A stretch of 64,000 nt of DNA from Brevibacterium zhoupengii. Lineage in GTDB: Bacteria; Actinomycetota; Actinomycetes; Actinomycetales; Brevibacteriaceae. Location: contig NZ_CP088298.1 of NCBI RefSeq assembly GCF_021117425.1, positions 3,348,001 through 3,412,000 on the forward strand, written 5' to 3'. Under the pieces are notes generated by a model. It ran no database searches and was not told the DNA's origin. It saw only the letters and a list, made by a program, of their open reading frames with translations. Every line of letters starts with the position of its first letter. Position 1 is the first letter of the stretch. The position numbers and the translations under genes were made by a program. Below are positions 51,376-59,649 of the stretch, in pieces.

Positions 51376-53022
51376 TCATGCGTGGACGGCTGTGGCAGCT
51401 TCGGCCTTGAGCTCGTCACGAAGTTTGAAATGTTGGAGTTTTCCACTGGGATTGCGGGGCAGAGCCTCCACGAAGCGGATCTCTCTCGGGTACTTGTATG
51501 GCGCTATCTGTGTCTTGACGAAGCTCTGGATTTCGCGTGCCTTTTCCTTGCCTTCCGCCGCCTCTTCTCGCAGGACGATGAAGGCAGTCACCAGGGACCC
51601 TCGTTCCTGGTCGTCCTTGCCGACGACGGCGCATTCGACAACATCCGGATGCTCATTGAGCGCAATTTCGACTTCGGGCGCGCCGATGTTGTACCCGGAA
51701 GAGATGATCATGTTGTCGCTGCGCGCCTGATAGACGAAGTATCCGTCGTCGTCGCGGAGGAAGGAATCGCCGGTGACGTTCCACCCGTTGACAACATAAT
51801 TGTGCTGGCGCTCGTCGTTGAGATACCGACATCCCAGCGGGCCGCGCACCGCGAGACGGCCGACAGTGTTGTCTGGCACCTCGTGGCCATCTTCATCGAG
51901 GATCACGGCGCGGAAGCCTGGCACTGGCTTGCCTACGGCTCCGGGCTTGATATCGTCACCTGCTGCGGATATGAAGACGTGGAGCATTTCAGTGCCGCCG
52001 ATGCCGTCGATGAGCTTGAGCCCCGTTGCCTCGTATACGGCCTCCCAGGTGGCTTGCGGCAGATGCTCACCCGCAGAGACCCCAAGTCGGAGATCAGAGA
52101 GGAGATCTGCTCGGCCCGCTTTGATGATCGCTCTGTATGCCGTCGGAGCCGTGTAGAGAATCGTCACCCCTGAGTCGTGAGCGTACTGCGCCAATTCAAG
52201 CGGGGTTGCCCGCTCTACAAGGAGTGACGCGGCTCCGAAGTACAGAGGGAAGACGACGAGCGCACCAAGACCGAAAGTGAAGGCAAGCGGAGCTGAGCAT
52301 GCGCACTTGTCATCGGGGCCGACTTTGACGATATGGCGGGCAAAAGTGTCGGCATTAGCGAGGATGTCACGGTGGAAATGCATTGTCGCTTTCGGCACTC
52401 CGGTTGTCCCTGAAGTCGGACAGAGCAATGCCACGTCGTCTGCGGCCGTGACGACATTGTCGAACGATTCTGCCTTCTGCCTGGATCGGACGGTGAGGTC
52501 GTTGTCAGCATCCGACCCGATCGGGATGACCTCGACTCCGCGGCTGGCTGCCGGTTCAGAGATTCCGTCTAGGAATCGGTGGTCGACGAGCGCGAGGTTG
52601 GGTTGAGTCAGCTCGAGAAGCGAATCGACTTCTTTGTCCCTGAGCATCGCCATTGTCGTGACGACTACGCCACCGGCTTTGAGGACTCCGAGCCAGGCTG
52701 CGACAATCCATGGCGTATTTGGTGCCCTGAGGAGCACGCGGTTGCCGGGCACGATTCCGCAGTCATCGGTTATCAGGCGGGCGATCTGATTGGACCGGGC
52801 TAAGAGTTCGCCGTAGGTCCATTCCTCGCCTTCCGGCGTAAAAAGGGCCAGCCTTTCGGGACCGAATCGCGCCACTGCATCATCGATGAGCGTCGTGGCC
52901 GCATTCAAACGATCCGGGTAGTGGACGTCGTCGATGGTGAATTCAAGGTCGGGCCAGAGATCTGCCGGTGGGAGGTTGTCACGGGCGAACGTATCGACGT
53001 AGCCCGATGGAGTCAGTTCCAT
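51376..53022 (-). CDS. Aryl-CoA ligase (benzoate / 2-aminobenzoate / salicylate-CoA ligase type)
   Basis: A 548-aa adenylate-forming ligase with the P-loop LLCPTSGTTGVPKATMH, the substrate-pocket phrase APLAFTFGLGALVVFPL, the IDGIGGTEMLHVFIS motif of benzoate-CoA ligases, YFVYQARSDNMIISSGYNI, and the catalytic Lys in PRNPSGKLQHF. It activates an aromatic acid to its CoA thioester. The downstream bifunctional hydroxylase 17 bp away makes 2-aminobenzoate or salicylate likely. Exact specificity cannot be read. Confidence 0.87.
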   Translation of the reverse strand: MELTPSGYVDTFARDNLPPADLWPDLEFTIDDVHYPDRLNAATTLIDDAVARFGPERLALFTPEGEEWTYGELLARSNQIARLITDDCGIVPGNRVLLRAPNTPWIVAAWLGVLKAGGVVVTTMAMLRDKEVDSLLELTQPNLALVDHRFLDGISEPAASRGVEVIPIGSDADNDLTVRSRQKAESFDNVVTAADDVALLCPTSGTTGVPKATMHFHRDILANADTFARHIVKVGPDDKCACSAPLAFTFGLGALVVFPLYFGAASLLVERATPLELAQYAHDSGVTILYTAPTAYRAIIKAGRADLLSDLRLGVSAGEHLPQATWEAVYEATGLKLIDGIGGTEMLHVFISAAGDDIKPGAVGKPVPGFRAVILDEDGHEVPDNTVGRLAVRGPLGCRYLNDERQHNYVVNGWNVTGDSFLRDDDGYFVYQARSDNMIISSGYNIGAPEVEIALNEHPDVVECAVVGKDDQERGSLVTAFIVLREEAAEGKEKAREIQSFVKTQIAPYKYPREIRFVEALPRNPSGKLQHFKLRDELKAEAATAVHA

Positions 53023-53065
53023 GTGCTTTCCTTCATTGTCGTCGCAGGCTCCTGGGAGTCTGGCC

Positions 53066-53998
53066 TCAGGCGTGAGCGCCGGGGGCGATCATTCCTTCTT
53101 GGGCAACAGTGGCGATGAGTTCACCTTGACGTGTGAAAAATCGGCCCAGAGACAGCCCTCGCCCTGACTGCATAGATTCAGCATCCTGGGAGTACAAGAG
53201 CCAGTCATCCATGGGAGCTTGCCGATGGAACCACATCGCGTGATCGAGGCTGGCTGTGACCAGGCCTGGGCTCGACCAGGTCAGTCCTTGTGTCCGCAGC
53301 AACGGTTCGAGAATCGTATAGTCACAGACGTAGGTCAGACCGATGCGATGCAGGTTTGCAACTTCACGGTCAGGTCCCCCGGCTGTCAGTGAGGTGAAGG
53401 CCCGCACCCACACACCCTGGTGTGATGACGATTCCTGCGCCTTGCCGTCACTATTGTGCTCGAGGTAAATGGGCCCCGGGATATGCCGCATATCGAAGCT
53501 TCGACCGTTCGCCCAGTAACGGGCGGCGTCGGTCTCGACACCTTCCAAAACTTCTGCAGCCGAGGAAAGGGAATCGGGATCGACATGCAAGTCATCACCA
53601 GCGGGCATTGAGTATTCTGCACCAAGCGTTGGCGCTTGGAACGACCCGGTCGAAATGAACGTGGTCTTTCCGTTCTGAATACCACGAACGTGCCGCGTCG
53701 CGAAGTTTCGTCCGTCGCGCAGAATCTCGACGTCATAACGAACGGGTTCGAGCATGTTCACAGGTCGCATGAATGTCGAATGCGTGGAGTGGATGACCTT
53801 CTCGTCGACCATCGTCGCGATCATCGCTGCAGTCGCTTGAGCAACCATGTCACCGCCGTAGGCCTTCGGCCACGGTGCGTACTGCGGAATCGCTTCGAAG
53901 CTCTTCAAATCTGCCCCGGTCGGCGCGTCGACTGGCACCAGGTCGACCGCATCAAGGAACGTCTGCGAAGTCTGTGGAGCAAGAATCTGGGTCGTCAT
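53066..53998 (-). CDS. Acyl-CoA thioesterase II (TesB-like)
   Basis: From the ATG at 53998 (MTTQILAPQT; the earlier in-frame part is not protein-like) 310 aa. The double-hotdog TesB fold is visible: AYGGDMVAQATAAMIATM, THSTFMRPVNMLEPVRYDVEILRDGRNFATRHV pattern, and the second hotdog ending ASLDHAMWFHRQ, DWLLYSQDAES and GRGLSLGRFFTRQGELIATV. In an aryl-CoA operon it would release the free acid, for example gentisate from gentisyl-CoA, or rescue CoA. Confidence 0.9.
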   Translation of the reverse strand: MTTQILAPQTSQTFLDAVDLVPVDAPTGADLKSFEAIPQYAPWPKAYGGDMVAQATAAMIATMVDEKVIHSTHSTFMRPVNMLEPVRYDVEILRDGRNFATRHVRGIQNGKTTFISTGSFQAPTLGAEYSMPAGDDLHVDPDSLSSAAEVLEGVETDAARYWANGRSFDMRHIPGPIYLEHNSDGKAQESSSHQGVWVRAFTSLTAGGPDREVANLHRIGLTYVCDYTILEPLLRTQGLTWSSPGLVTASLDHAMWFHRQAPMDDWLLYSQDAESMQSGRGLSLGRFFTRQGELIATVAQEGMIAPGAHA

Positions 53999-54032
53999 GT
54001 CACGTCTCTTTCTTTGTCTGGTCGTCGATCGC

Positions 54033-54506
54033 TCAGGCCCGGCGGTAGCCGGGGAGCTGCTCATCGGGGACTTCGTCGAGATTGACGACGATGTTCTCCG
54101 GTGTGCGTGCGGTGATCCAGACGAGCTCCTCGGTTGTCGACATGTTGGCCTCAACGTGCGGCATGTACGGCGGAACGAAGACCCAGTCACCTTCTTCCAT
54201 GTCCAGGTAATCCTGATATTTCTCACCGAAGTAGATGCGGCCGCGCCCCCTGAGGACACGTCCGCCCGTCTCGGCTTCACCGTGATGGTGAGGCACAGAC
54301 CGATAACCGGGTTCATTCGAAACTTCGCCGAACCAGATCCGAGTCGCCGGCGTGTGTTGGGGAGAGACGCCGGACACGCGAATGCAGTCGCCGGACTGTG
54401 TCGTGTTTCGGTCTTCCTCCCCGTTGCGGGTCACGACCGGCACGACTTGGCCTGCGTCGTCTGCATATTTCGAGTTATCAATTTCCGCCGCGGTGGAATT
54501 TGTCAT
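54033..54506 (-). CDS. Small cupin protein
   Basis: The ATG at 54506 (MTNSTAAEID) has AGGAAG upstream; 157 aa. Cupin metal ligands are likely His in VPHHHGEAETGG and in VFVPPYMPHVEANM. It is too short for a classical two-cupin gentisate 1,2-dioxygenase (about 350 aa), so a gentisate-dioxygenase role is not supported by length. Operon member between the FAH-family gene and the thioesterase. Function unknown. Confidence 0.82.
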   Translation of the reverse strand: MTNSTAAEIDNSKYADDAGQVVPVVTRNGEEDRNTTQSGDCIRVSGVSPQHTPATRIWFGEVSNEPGYRSVPHHHGEAETGGRVLRGRGRIYFGEKYQDYLDMEEGDWVFVPPYMPHVEANMSTTEELVWITARTPENIVVNLDEVPDEQLPGYRRA

Positions 54507-54612
54507 GATGTTCTTCCTTTCGGGTTCTTCACCGGTGATCAGCGTCATCGATGATCGAATTTCTGCTTGGACGTACTGCGGTCTTCATAGCGTTGAGCTT
54601 CAGACTTTGAGT

Positions 54613-55449
54613 TCAGGTGCTTGCAATAGACACTGCGTTTTTCAAGATGCCCAACCCTTCGATCCTCGTGCTGATGACATCGCCGTCGGCGAGGAATCGC
54701 GGTGGGGTCATTCCCGAACCCACTCCCCCAGGAGTGCCGGTGAGCACTACGTCCCCGGGTGTCAACGGAGTGAAGCGGCTGATGTAGGAGATGAGCTCGG
54801 CCGGTGGAAAGACCAACGTCGATGTATCGCCAAATTGCACTCGTACGTCGTTGACCCAGCCTTCAACTGTGAAGGTCGGATCGTCGTCAAATTCGTCTGC
54901 TGTGGTAATCCACGGACCGACTGGAGTGCTCGCTGCGAAGTTCTTTCCTTGAAACCACTGCAGAGTGCGCTTCTGCCAGTCACGCATCGACACATCGTTC
55001 GACACTGCATATCCCGCGATGGCTGCCGCAGCCGTCTTCACATCTGCGTCTGAGACATAATCGCCGACAATCACTGCAAGCTCGGCTTCCCAGTCAACTG
55101 CCCGACTGTTTTTGACGTTGATCTCACTGTTCGGGCCAGTGAGTGTGTCAGCATACTTTGCGAACAACGTCGGATGTTCTGGCAGATCTCTTCCCATCTC
55201 AGTGATGTGGTCACCATAGTTGAGCCCGCAGCAAATGACCTTGTTCGAAGTGGTCAGCGCAGACGCGAACTCCACGACGTCCGAAGCACCAAAAGTCGGG
55301 CTAGATGACATTGCCGTTTCGGCCATTTCTTGCCAATTTTGCGATCGCAGCAGTTCGGCGACGTCACCGAACGGCAGAAGTGCCCACCCGTCAGCCGCCG
55401 CGACAGCGGCTTGGGTAACCTCCCCCATTCGCAGGGTCGCAATCTTCAT
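54613..55449 (-). CDS. Fumarylacetoacetate hydrolase-family protein
   Basis: A 278-aa FAH-fold enzyme. Metal-binding pattern: CCGLNYGDHITEMG, then VDWEAELAVIVGDYVSDAD (E-x-E) and GYAVSNDVSMRDWQKRT, with GPWITTADEF and a final GDVVLTGTPGGVGSGMTPP. Such enzymes hydrolyse fumarylpyruvate or maleylpyruvate-type products or act as hydratases/decarboxylases. First gene of the minus-strand aryl-CoA operon, divergent from ridA. It would fit fumarylpyruvate hydrolysis after a gentisate step, but no gentisate dioxygenase is in the window. Confidence 0.88.
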   Translation of the reverse strand: MKIATLRMGEVTQAAVAAADGWALLPFGDVAELLRSQNWQEMAETAMSSSPTFGASDVVEFASALTTSNKVICCGLNYGDHITEMGRDLPEHPTLFAKYADTLTGPNSEINVKNSRAVDWEAELAVIVGDYVSDADVKTAAAAIAGYAVSNDVSMRDWQKRTLQWFQGKNFAASTPVGPWITTADEFDDDPTFTVEGWVNDVRVQFGDTSTLVFPPAELISYISRFTPLTPGDVVLTGTPGGVGSGMTPPRFLADGDVISTRIEGLGILKNAVSIAST

Positions 55450-55484
55450 CTCTGTTCACATCCTTGTGTATTGAGCGTCGTCAT

Positions 55485-55558
55485 ATTCACTGCCGAGCCC
55501 GTATCGCCCGAGGGAATAATATATCCTTTCTTTCTGACGTTCGTCATGTAAAGTGAAT
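55485..55558. promoter_or_regulatory. Divergent promoter/operator region between the FAH operon and ridA
   Basis: Contains a perfect TGACG-TT-CGTCA palindrome (55535-55546) and a widely spaced inverted pair ATTCACT (55485-55491) / AGTGAAT (55552-55558), in an AT-rich patch (GGAATAATATATCC). PaaX-family repressors bind palindromes in divergent catabolic promoters, so these are operator candidates; which one is used is unknown. Confidence 0.45.
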
Positions 55559-55686
55559 GTAGCACATATGGCGAGCGTCACAACACCCTGTGCAGGGATT
55601 CGGATCCGAGTCCAGTCGACCGATGTCGGCACTCACTCGCCGTTCGAGCAGTGAATGTAGGAAAGCAACGAGCCAACGGAGGAAGC

Positions 55687-56127
55687 ATGAGTTCGCAGCA
55701 GAACACAATTGAGCACCTGCCCACTGAGCATCAGGTAGTCAACCCTGAAGCACTGCCCAAGCCCCGGGGTTACGCGCACGGCGTCAGAGCGGGTGACACC
55801 GTTCACCTCGGCGGTCAGACTGCTCTAGACATCAATATGAATATCGTTTCGGGCGGAATCGTCGAACAGTTCCGTCAAGCATTCGGCAATGTACTCGCCA
55901 CTCTCGCTGAGGCTGGTGGCGAGCCTCGTGATCTGGTGAGCGTGACGATTTACCTCACTGACGTCGACGACTATATGGAAAACGGTCGGGAGATCGGGAA
56001 GGCCTGGCGCGAGATGGCAGGTTCGGACTACCCAGCTCTGGCAGGAATCGGAGTGAGTAGGCTCTGGCAGAAGGAAGCACTAATCGAGATCCAGGGAGTC
56101 GCGGTCGTTCCGCCCTCACGCGCGTAG
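55687..56127 (+). CDS. RidA-family enamine/imine deaminase
   Basis: The ATG at 55687 is preceded by GGAGGAAGC; 146 aa. Family motifs: KPRGYAHGVRAGDTVHLGGQTALD, the IVEQFRQAFGNVLATLAEAGG helix, DLVSVTIYLTDVDDY, and YPALAGIGVSRLWQKEALIEIQ. The last part carries A-L-A-G-I-G-V rather than the usual RP-S-R-T-x-V, so the catalytic Arg may lie differently (SRLWQ). It would deaminate enamine/imine intermediates. Divergent from the aryl-CoA operon and convergent with the PaaX gene. Confidence 0.85.
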   Translation: MSSQQNTIEHLPTEHQVVNPEALPKPRGYAHGVRAGDTVHLGGQTALDINMNIVSGGIVEQFRQAFGNVLATLAEAGGEPRDLVSVTIYLTDVDDYMENGREIGKAWREMAGSDYPALAGIGVSRLWQKEALIEIQGVAVVPPSRA

Positions 56128-56185
56128 GCGGACCAGCGGAGAGAGCTAGACTTAGATTCGACTTTCACCGCCGCAAGTGCAAATA

Positions 56186-56234
56186 AGCAGAAAGGTGGTC
56201 GTACAGACATCGTCTGTACGACCACCTTTCTGCT
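56186..56234. terminator. Bidirectional terminator between ridA and the PaaX gene
   Basis: Perfect 23-bp inverted repeat (arms 56186-56208 and 56212-56234) with a 3-base loop ATC, beginning AGCAGAAAGG and ending CCTTTCTGCT. It lies between two converging genes (ends 56127 and 56281), so it can stop both transcripts. Confidence 0.9.
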
Positions 56235-56280
56235 CTCTATGCTGACTGAATAGTGATTAAATCGCTTTAAAGCAGGTTAT

Positions 56281-57138
56281 TCACTCCCGACGTCCGCCGG
56301 CGAAGACGTTGTCAACGTATTCGCCAGCCTGGGCCGAAAGCATGTGATGGACCTCGTGGAAGATAGCTCTCACGCGAGGGCCGTTCCACTCAGTGAGTAC
56401 AACGTCGACAGGCAGCGGCGGAACTAAATAGGGTAGCCGTCGCCACATCGTAAGCATCGGCACATAGATACGGAATGCCTCTTGAGCGATTTGTGCAGCC
56501 TCTAATGATTTCGTTACTGAACGAGTCCGCCATTGTTCAGCGATAGTCTCGTAGAAGGAGAGAAACTCGTCGAAGTACGAGTTGAGTTCGTCGAGGTCCC
56601 ACCACTGGCCGACCTTTTCTGCGATTTTCTCCTCACCCATATATTGCCCGGAAAAGTATTCCACGTATCTGCCCAAGCCCTTTCGGTCGAGGACTATTTG
56701 AGCTTCGTGGAGGTTGGCAGCCGGAGCGATCCAGAGGCCCTGTCCGACGTTCCCGAATCCCAGACCGGTCAGAGTGGCTCGAATTTGGTGACGAAGCGAA
56801 CGCTGAGACTCGGGAACAGAGAATGTGACAAGTGCCCAGTAGCCGCCACTATCGGGGCGCTTTTCGGAAAAGATCCTCTCGTCGCCATCCGAGATCGTTT
56901 CGGACATCGACGGATCCAACACATAGGAGGCCACTCCTCCATCTCGAAACGAGGCGAGAATTCCCTTGCGCTTGAGACGAGAGATGGCCGATCGCACCCC
57001 TGGCGAGTCGAATCCGAGATCACCCATGAGAGTCACCAGCGAAGCAACAGGAATTGCGACGTGAGGCGGTCGACCATACATGCCGAAGAGGGTGAGGATA
57101 ACGTCCTGGTGGCGTAGATTTGGTTGCGGAATAAGCAT
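56281..57138 (-). CDS. PaaX-family transcriptional regulator
   Basis: A 285-aa regulator. N-terminal winged helix with DVILTLFGMYGRPPHVAIPV then LGFDSPGVRSAISRLKRKGIL (recognition helix), a central SWPES-like WALVTFSVPESQRSLRHQIRATLTGLGFGNVGQGLWIAP segment that is the hallmark of PaaX proteins, and a C-terminal domain (FRIYVPMLTMWRRLPYLVPPLPVDV). PaaX proteins are repressors released by aryl-CoA thioesters. It is separated from ridA by a terminator and likely controls the aryl-CoA operon/ridA pair. Confidence 0.9.
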   Translation of the reverse strand: MLIPQPNLRHQDVILTLFGMYGRPPHVAIPVASLVTLMGDLGFDSPGVRSAISRLKRKGILASFRDGGVASYVLDPSMSETISDGDERIFSEKRPDSGGYWALVTFSVPESQRSLRHQIRATLTGLGFGNVGQGLWIAPAANLHEAQIVLDRKGLGRYVEYFSGQYMGEEKIAEKVGQWWDLDELNSYFDEFLSFYETIAEQWRTRSVTKSLEAAQIAQEAFRIYVPMLTMWRRLPYLVPPLPVDVVLTEWNGPRVRAIFHEVHHMLSAQAGEYVDNVFAGGRRE

Positions 57139-57293
57139 GAAAAACCGTCTGGTCTCCTCGCAGAATCAATCGCGACATTGATCGTCGCATGCAATGCTCG
57201 TTATTGGCCCATACTATTCGACAATTTCAGCTCTTCCGGCTTGCTCTCGTCCCTCCAAATCACGGCATAGAAACTACAACGTCCTTGGTTAGC

Positions 57294-58058
57294 TCAGCCG
57301 ACGAGCGCCCTGACGGCGAAGAACAGCACCGAAGGTGCCATGAGCAGGCCGAGTCCGGTGTAGAACGTTGAGGTCATTGCCCCGTAGGGCACCAGTCGTT
57401 TGTCGGTGGCGGCCAGCCCGGCGGTGACTCCGCTGGTGGTCCCGAGCAGACCTCCGAAGACAATGGCTGAATGCGGATTGTTCAGGCCGATGTACTTGGC
57501 TACGAAGGGTGTGGCGACCATGGTCAGAACCGATTTCACCAGTCCCGCGCCGACGCTGAGGGCAATCACTCCACTGCCGGCTCCCAGCGCTGCACCGGTG
57601 ACGGGTCCCACGATGTAGGTGGCTGTGCCGGCACCGATGGTCGTCAGGTCAACGGGGTCGCGGTAGCCGAAGAACCATGCGATCACGGCACCGATGACGA
57701 AGGACAGGACAACGCCGAGCACCAGCGCGATGATGCCGCCCATGCCCGACTTCTTCATCTCATCGAAGCTGGCGCCGAAGCCGGTGGCCACGATCGCTAA
57801 GTTGATGAGCATGCCGCCGCCCACGAGTCCGACCCCGGAGAAGAGACTGAGGTCGGCCAGACCGTTCTCGCCACCGGTGGCGACACCACCGATGTAGGCG
57901 AGGACAAGGCCCAAGATGATGGCGATCGCGGATGCCTGGAACTTCCCACGGGTGAGCACCTTGGTGATGAGGATGGCCACGGCCATGACGAGTCCGACGA
58001 GGGCGAAGGCGACGACGAGGTCGTTGTCCTTCAGCGTGGTGAGCAGGGAATCCATCAC
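57294..58058 (-). CDS. madM: Malonate transporter subunit MadM
   Basis: A 254-aa integral membrane protein; GTG 58058 overlaps the madL stop (ATG 58055 is an alternative). About eight helices with Gly-rich packing (LVGLVMAVAILITKVL, FSGVGLVGGGMLINLAIVATGFG) and the phrase GAGTATYIVGPVTGAALGAGSGVIALSVGAGLVKSVLTM. LNNPHSAIVFGGLLGTTSGVTAGLAATD follows near the end. MadL plus MadM form the Na+/malonate symporter. No malonate decarboxylase genes are in view. Confidence 0.85.
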   Translation of the reverse strand: MMDSLLTTLKDNDLVVAFALVGLVMAVAILITKVLTRGKFQASAIAIILGLVLAYIGGVATGGENGLADLSLFSGVGLVGGGMLINLAIVATGFGASFDEMKKSGMGGIIALVLGVVLSFVIGAVIAWFFGYRDPVDLTTIGAGTATYIVGPVTGAALGAGSGVIALSVGAGLVKSVLTMVATPFVAKYIGLNNPHSAIVFGGLLGTTSGVTAGLAATDKRLVPYGAMTSTFYTGLGLLMAPSVLFFAVRALVG

Positions 58059-58462
58059 TTCACTTCGGCGAATTCTTCGACGGGTTCGTCGATGCCCGGC
58101 GTCTTCACCCGGGCGAGCACCGGCACGAGGGCGAAGCTTGCGATCACCGCGGCGATGCCGGCCACGAGGGCGACGGGTCCTGCTGTCACGGCACCGACGA
58201 CGTTCTGGGTCGCGGCCATCGCCACGACGATGGGAATGTACATCCCGGACCAGAACGAGATCCCCGAGGACGTCTCCGGCTTGAGCCGGCCTTTGCGGGC
58301 AAGGAGGTTTGTGGACAGGATGAGCAGAAGCATCGCGATGCCCACGCCGCCGACATTCGCATCAACTCCGAGCAGATCACCCAGGATCGTGCCGATCCAT
58401 GTCCCGATCAGCAGGCTGCCCGATAACAGGGCTACGCCCAGAATAATCACTGAAAACCCCAC
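58055..58462 (-). CDS. madL: Malonate transporter subunit MadL
   Basis: A 135-aa membrane protein with four hydrophobic helices (VIILGVALLSGSLLIGTWIGTILGDLLG, GGVGIAMLLLILSTNLL, FWSGMYIPIVVAMAATQNVVGAV, VAGIAAVIASFALVPVL). The LLARKGRLKPETSSGISFWSGMYIPIVVAMAATQNV region is the family signature. GTG start at 58462. Overlaps madM (GTGA), so a two-gene transport operon. Confidence 0.85.
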   Translation of the reverse strand: MGFSVIILGVALLSGSLLIGTWIGTILGDLLGVDANVGGVGIAMLLLILSTNLLARKGRLKPETSSGISFWSGMYIPIVVAMAATQNVVGAVTAGPVALVAGIAAVIASFALVPVLARVKTPGIDEPVEEFAEVK

Positions 58463-58576
58463 TGTTCGATTGTGTATCGCCCTCCCGGGCGTGGACCTCG
58501 GAAAGATTATACGACAAGGTCAGCTGGGTCGTAGTGGGAGTCGGGAACTGAGACAGGCGGGAGAGGGCGACCAACG

Positions 58577-59647
58577 TCAGTGCCGTTTGAGCAGCGGCAG
58601 CAGATTGCGCCCGATGTTCTCCACTTCCTGCAGGTACGGAGTATCCGAAAGGATGAAGTGACTGACTCCCAGGAGACGATATCGCTCAAGGGCATCGGCG
58701 ACCTCACGGTAGGAGCCGACCAGCCAGGTCGTGCCTGCACCTTGCCCGCCGAGCTGTCCCGGCGCGGTGTAGAGGACATCGTCGAGAACCTCGGATTCCT
58801 CCCCCAACGCCACCAATCTGCGCTGACCGACCGATCGGCTGTGATCCTCCTTCCACGTTTCGGCGATCTCCTCCTCCTGCATTTTGGCCACCCGTGATCG
58901 CGCCACCGACCACGCCTCCCCGGAGGTCTCTCTGACCACGACTGTCACCCTCAGCCCGAATTCCAACGGCGCATGCTCACGGCCCACCTCCGCGCTGAGC
59001 GCGACCAGCCGGGCGATCCGCTCTTCGATCGCTTGGTAGGTCTCTCCCCAGAAGAGCTGAACGTCAGCTTCGGCAGCCGCCACCCGCTCTGCCTCGTTCG
59101 AGGCACCGCCGAAATAGAGGGTGGGGTGATCTCTGCCTTCCGCGCTGACAGGTCGCGCACCCAGCCGCGCGTCAGTCAGAGAGTAGTACTGCCCAGAATG
59201 GGTGACCGACTCCTCCGTCCAAAGACGCCGAAGCACGTGGAGGAACTCCCTGGTACGTTCGTATCGGCTCGCCCGGTCTGTGACGGTGTCGCCGTATGCG
59301 GCAGGAGAATCGACTCCCGTGACGATGTTGATCAGCGTCCGTCCCGAGCTCAGATGATCGAGCGTGGCTGCTGCAGCTGCGAAGTTCGCGGGATGCCAAT
59401 AGCCGGGACGCGCGGCGATCAGAGGCTGAAATCGTGTGGTTCGCGCTGCCAGCGCCGTACCGACGGTGAACGTATCCGGCCGAGTCCAGCCAGTTCCCAG
59501 AAGCGCCCCGTCCCAGCCCCAGCGTTCGACGGCCCGCGCTTGCTCGGTCAGGGTATCGAGCGAGTTGTGGTCCTCGCGGACAATGTCTCCGCGGTGGCCA
59601 GGACGAGCCTGATTCGGGATGTACCAGAGGTAGGTGTTCTCCGTCAT
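58577..59647 (-). CDS. LLM-class flavin-dependent monooxygenase (SsuD-like)
   Basis: A 356-aa luciferase-like FMNH2-dependent enzyme close to alkanesulfonate monooxygenase SsuD. Motifs: WGWDGALLGTGWTRPDTFTVGTALAARTTRFQPLIAARPG pattern near the N-terminus, NFAAAAATLDHLSSGRTLINIVTG with a downstream YERTREFL, and PTLYFGGASNEAERVAA in the C-terminal half. It would desulfonate organosulfonates to sulfite. Last gene of the ssu-type operon, 2 bp after the next monooxygenase; a partner flavin reductase is not in the window. Confidence 0.88.
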   Translation of the reverse strand: MTENTYLWYIPNQARPGHRGDIVREDHNSLDTLTEQARAVERWGWDGALLGTGWTRPDTFTVGTALAARTTRFQPLIAARPGYWHPANFAAAAATLDHLSSGRTLINIVTGVDSPAAYGDTVTDRASRYERTREFLHVLRRLWTEESVTHSGQYYSLTDARLGARPVSAEGRDHPTLYFGGASNEAERVAAAEADVQLFWGETYQAIEERIARLVALSAEVGREHAPLEFGLRVTVVVRETSGEAWSVARSRVAKMQEEEIAETWKEDHSRSVGQRRLVALGEESEVLDDVLYTAPGQLGGQGAGTTWLVGSYREVADALERYRLLGVSHFILSDTPYLQEVENIGRNLLPLLKRH

Positions 59648-59649
59648 AC

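Noticed and set aside
54033..54506. Calling the small cupin a gentisate 1,2-dioxygenase
   Set aside because: At 157 aa it is less than half the usual length and has a single cupin; only a general cupin call is supportable.
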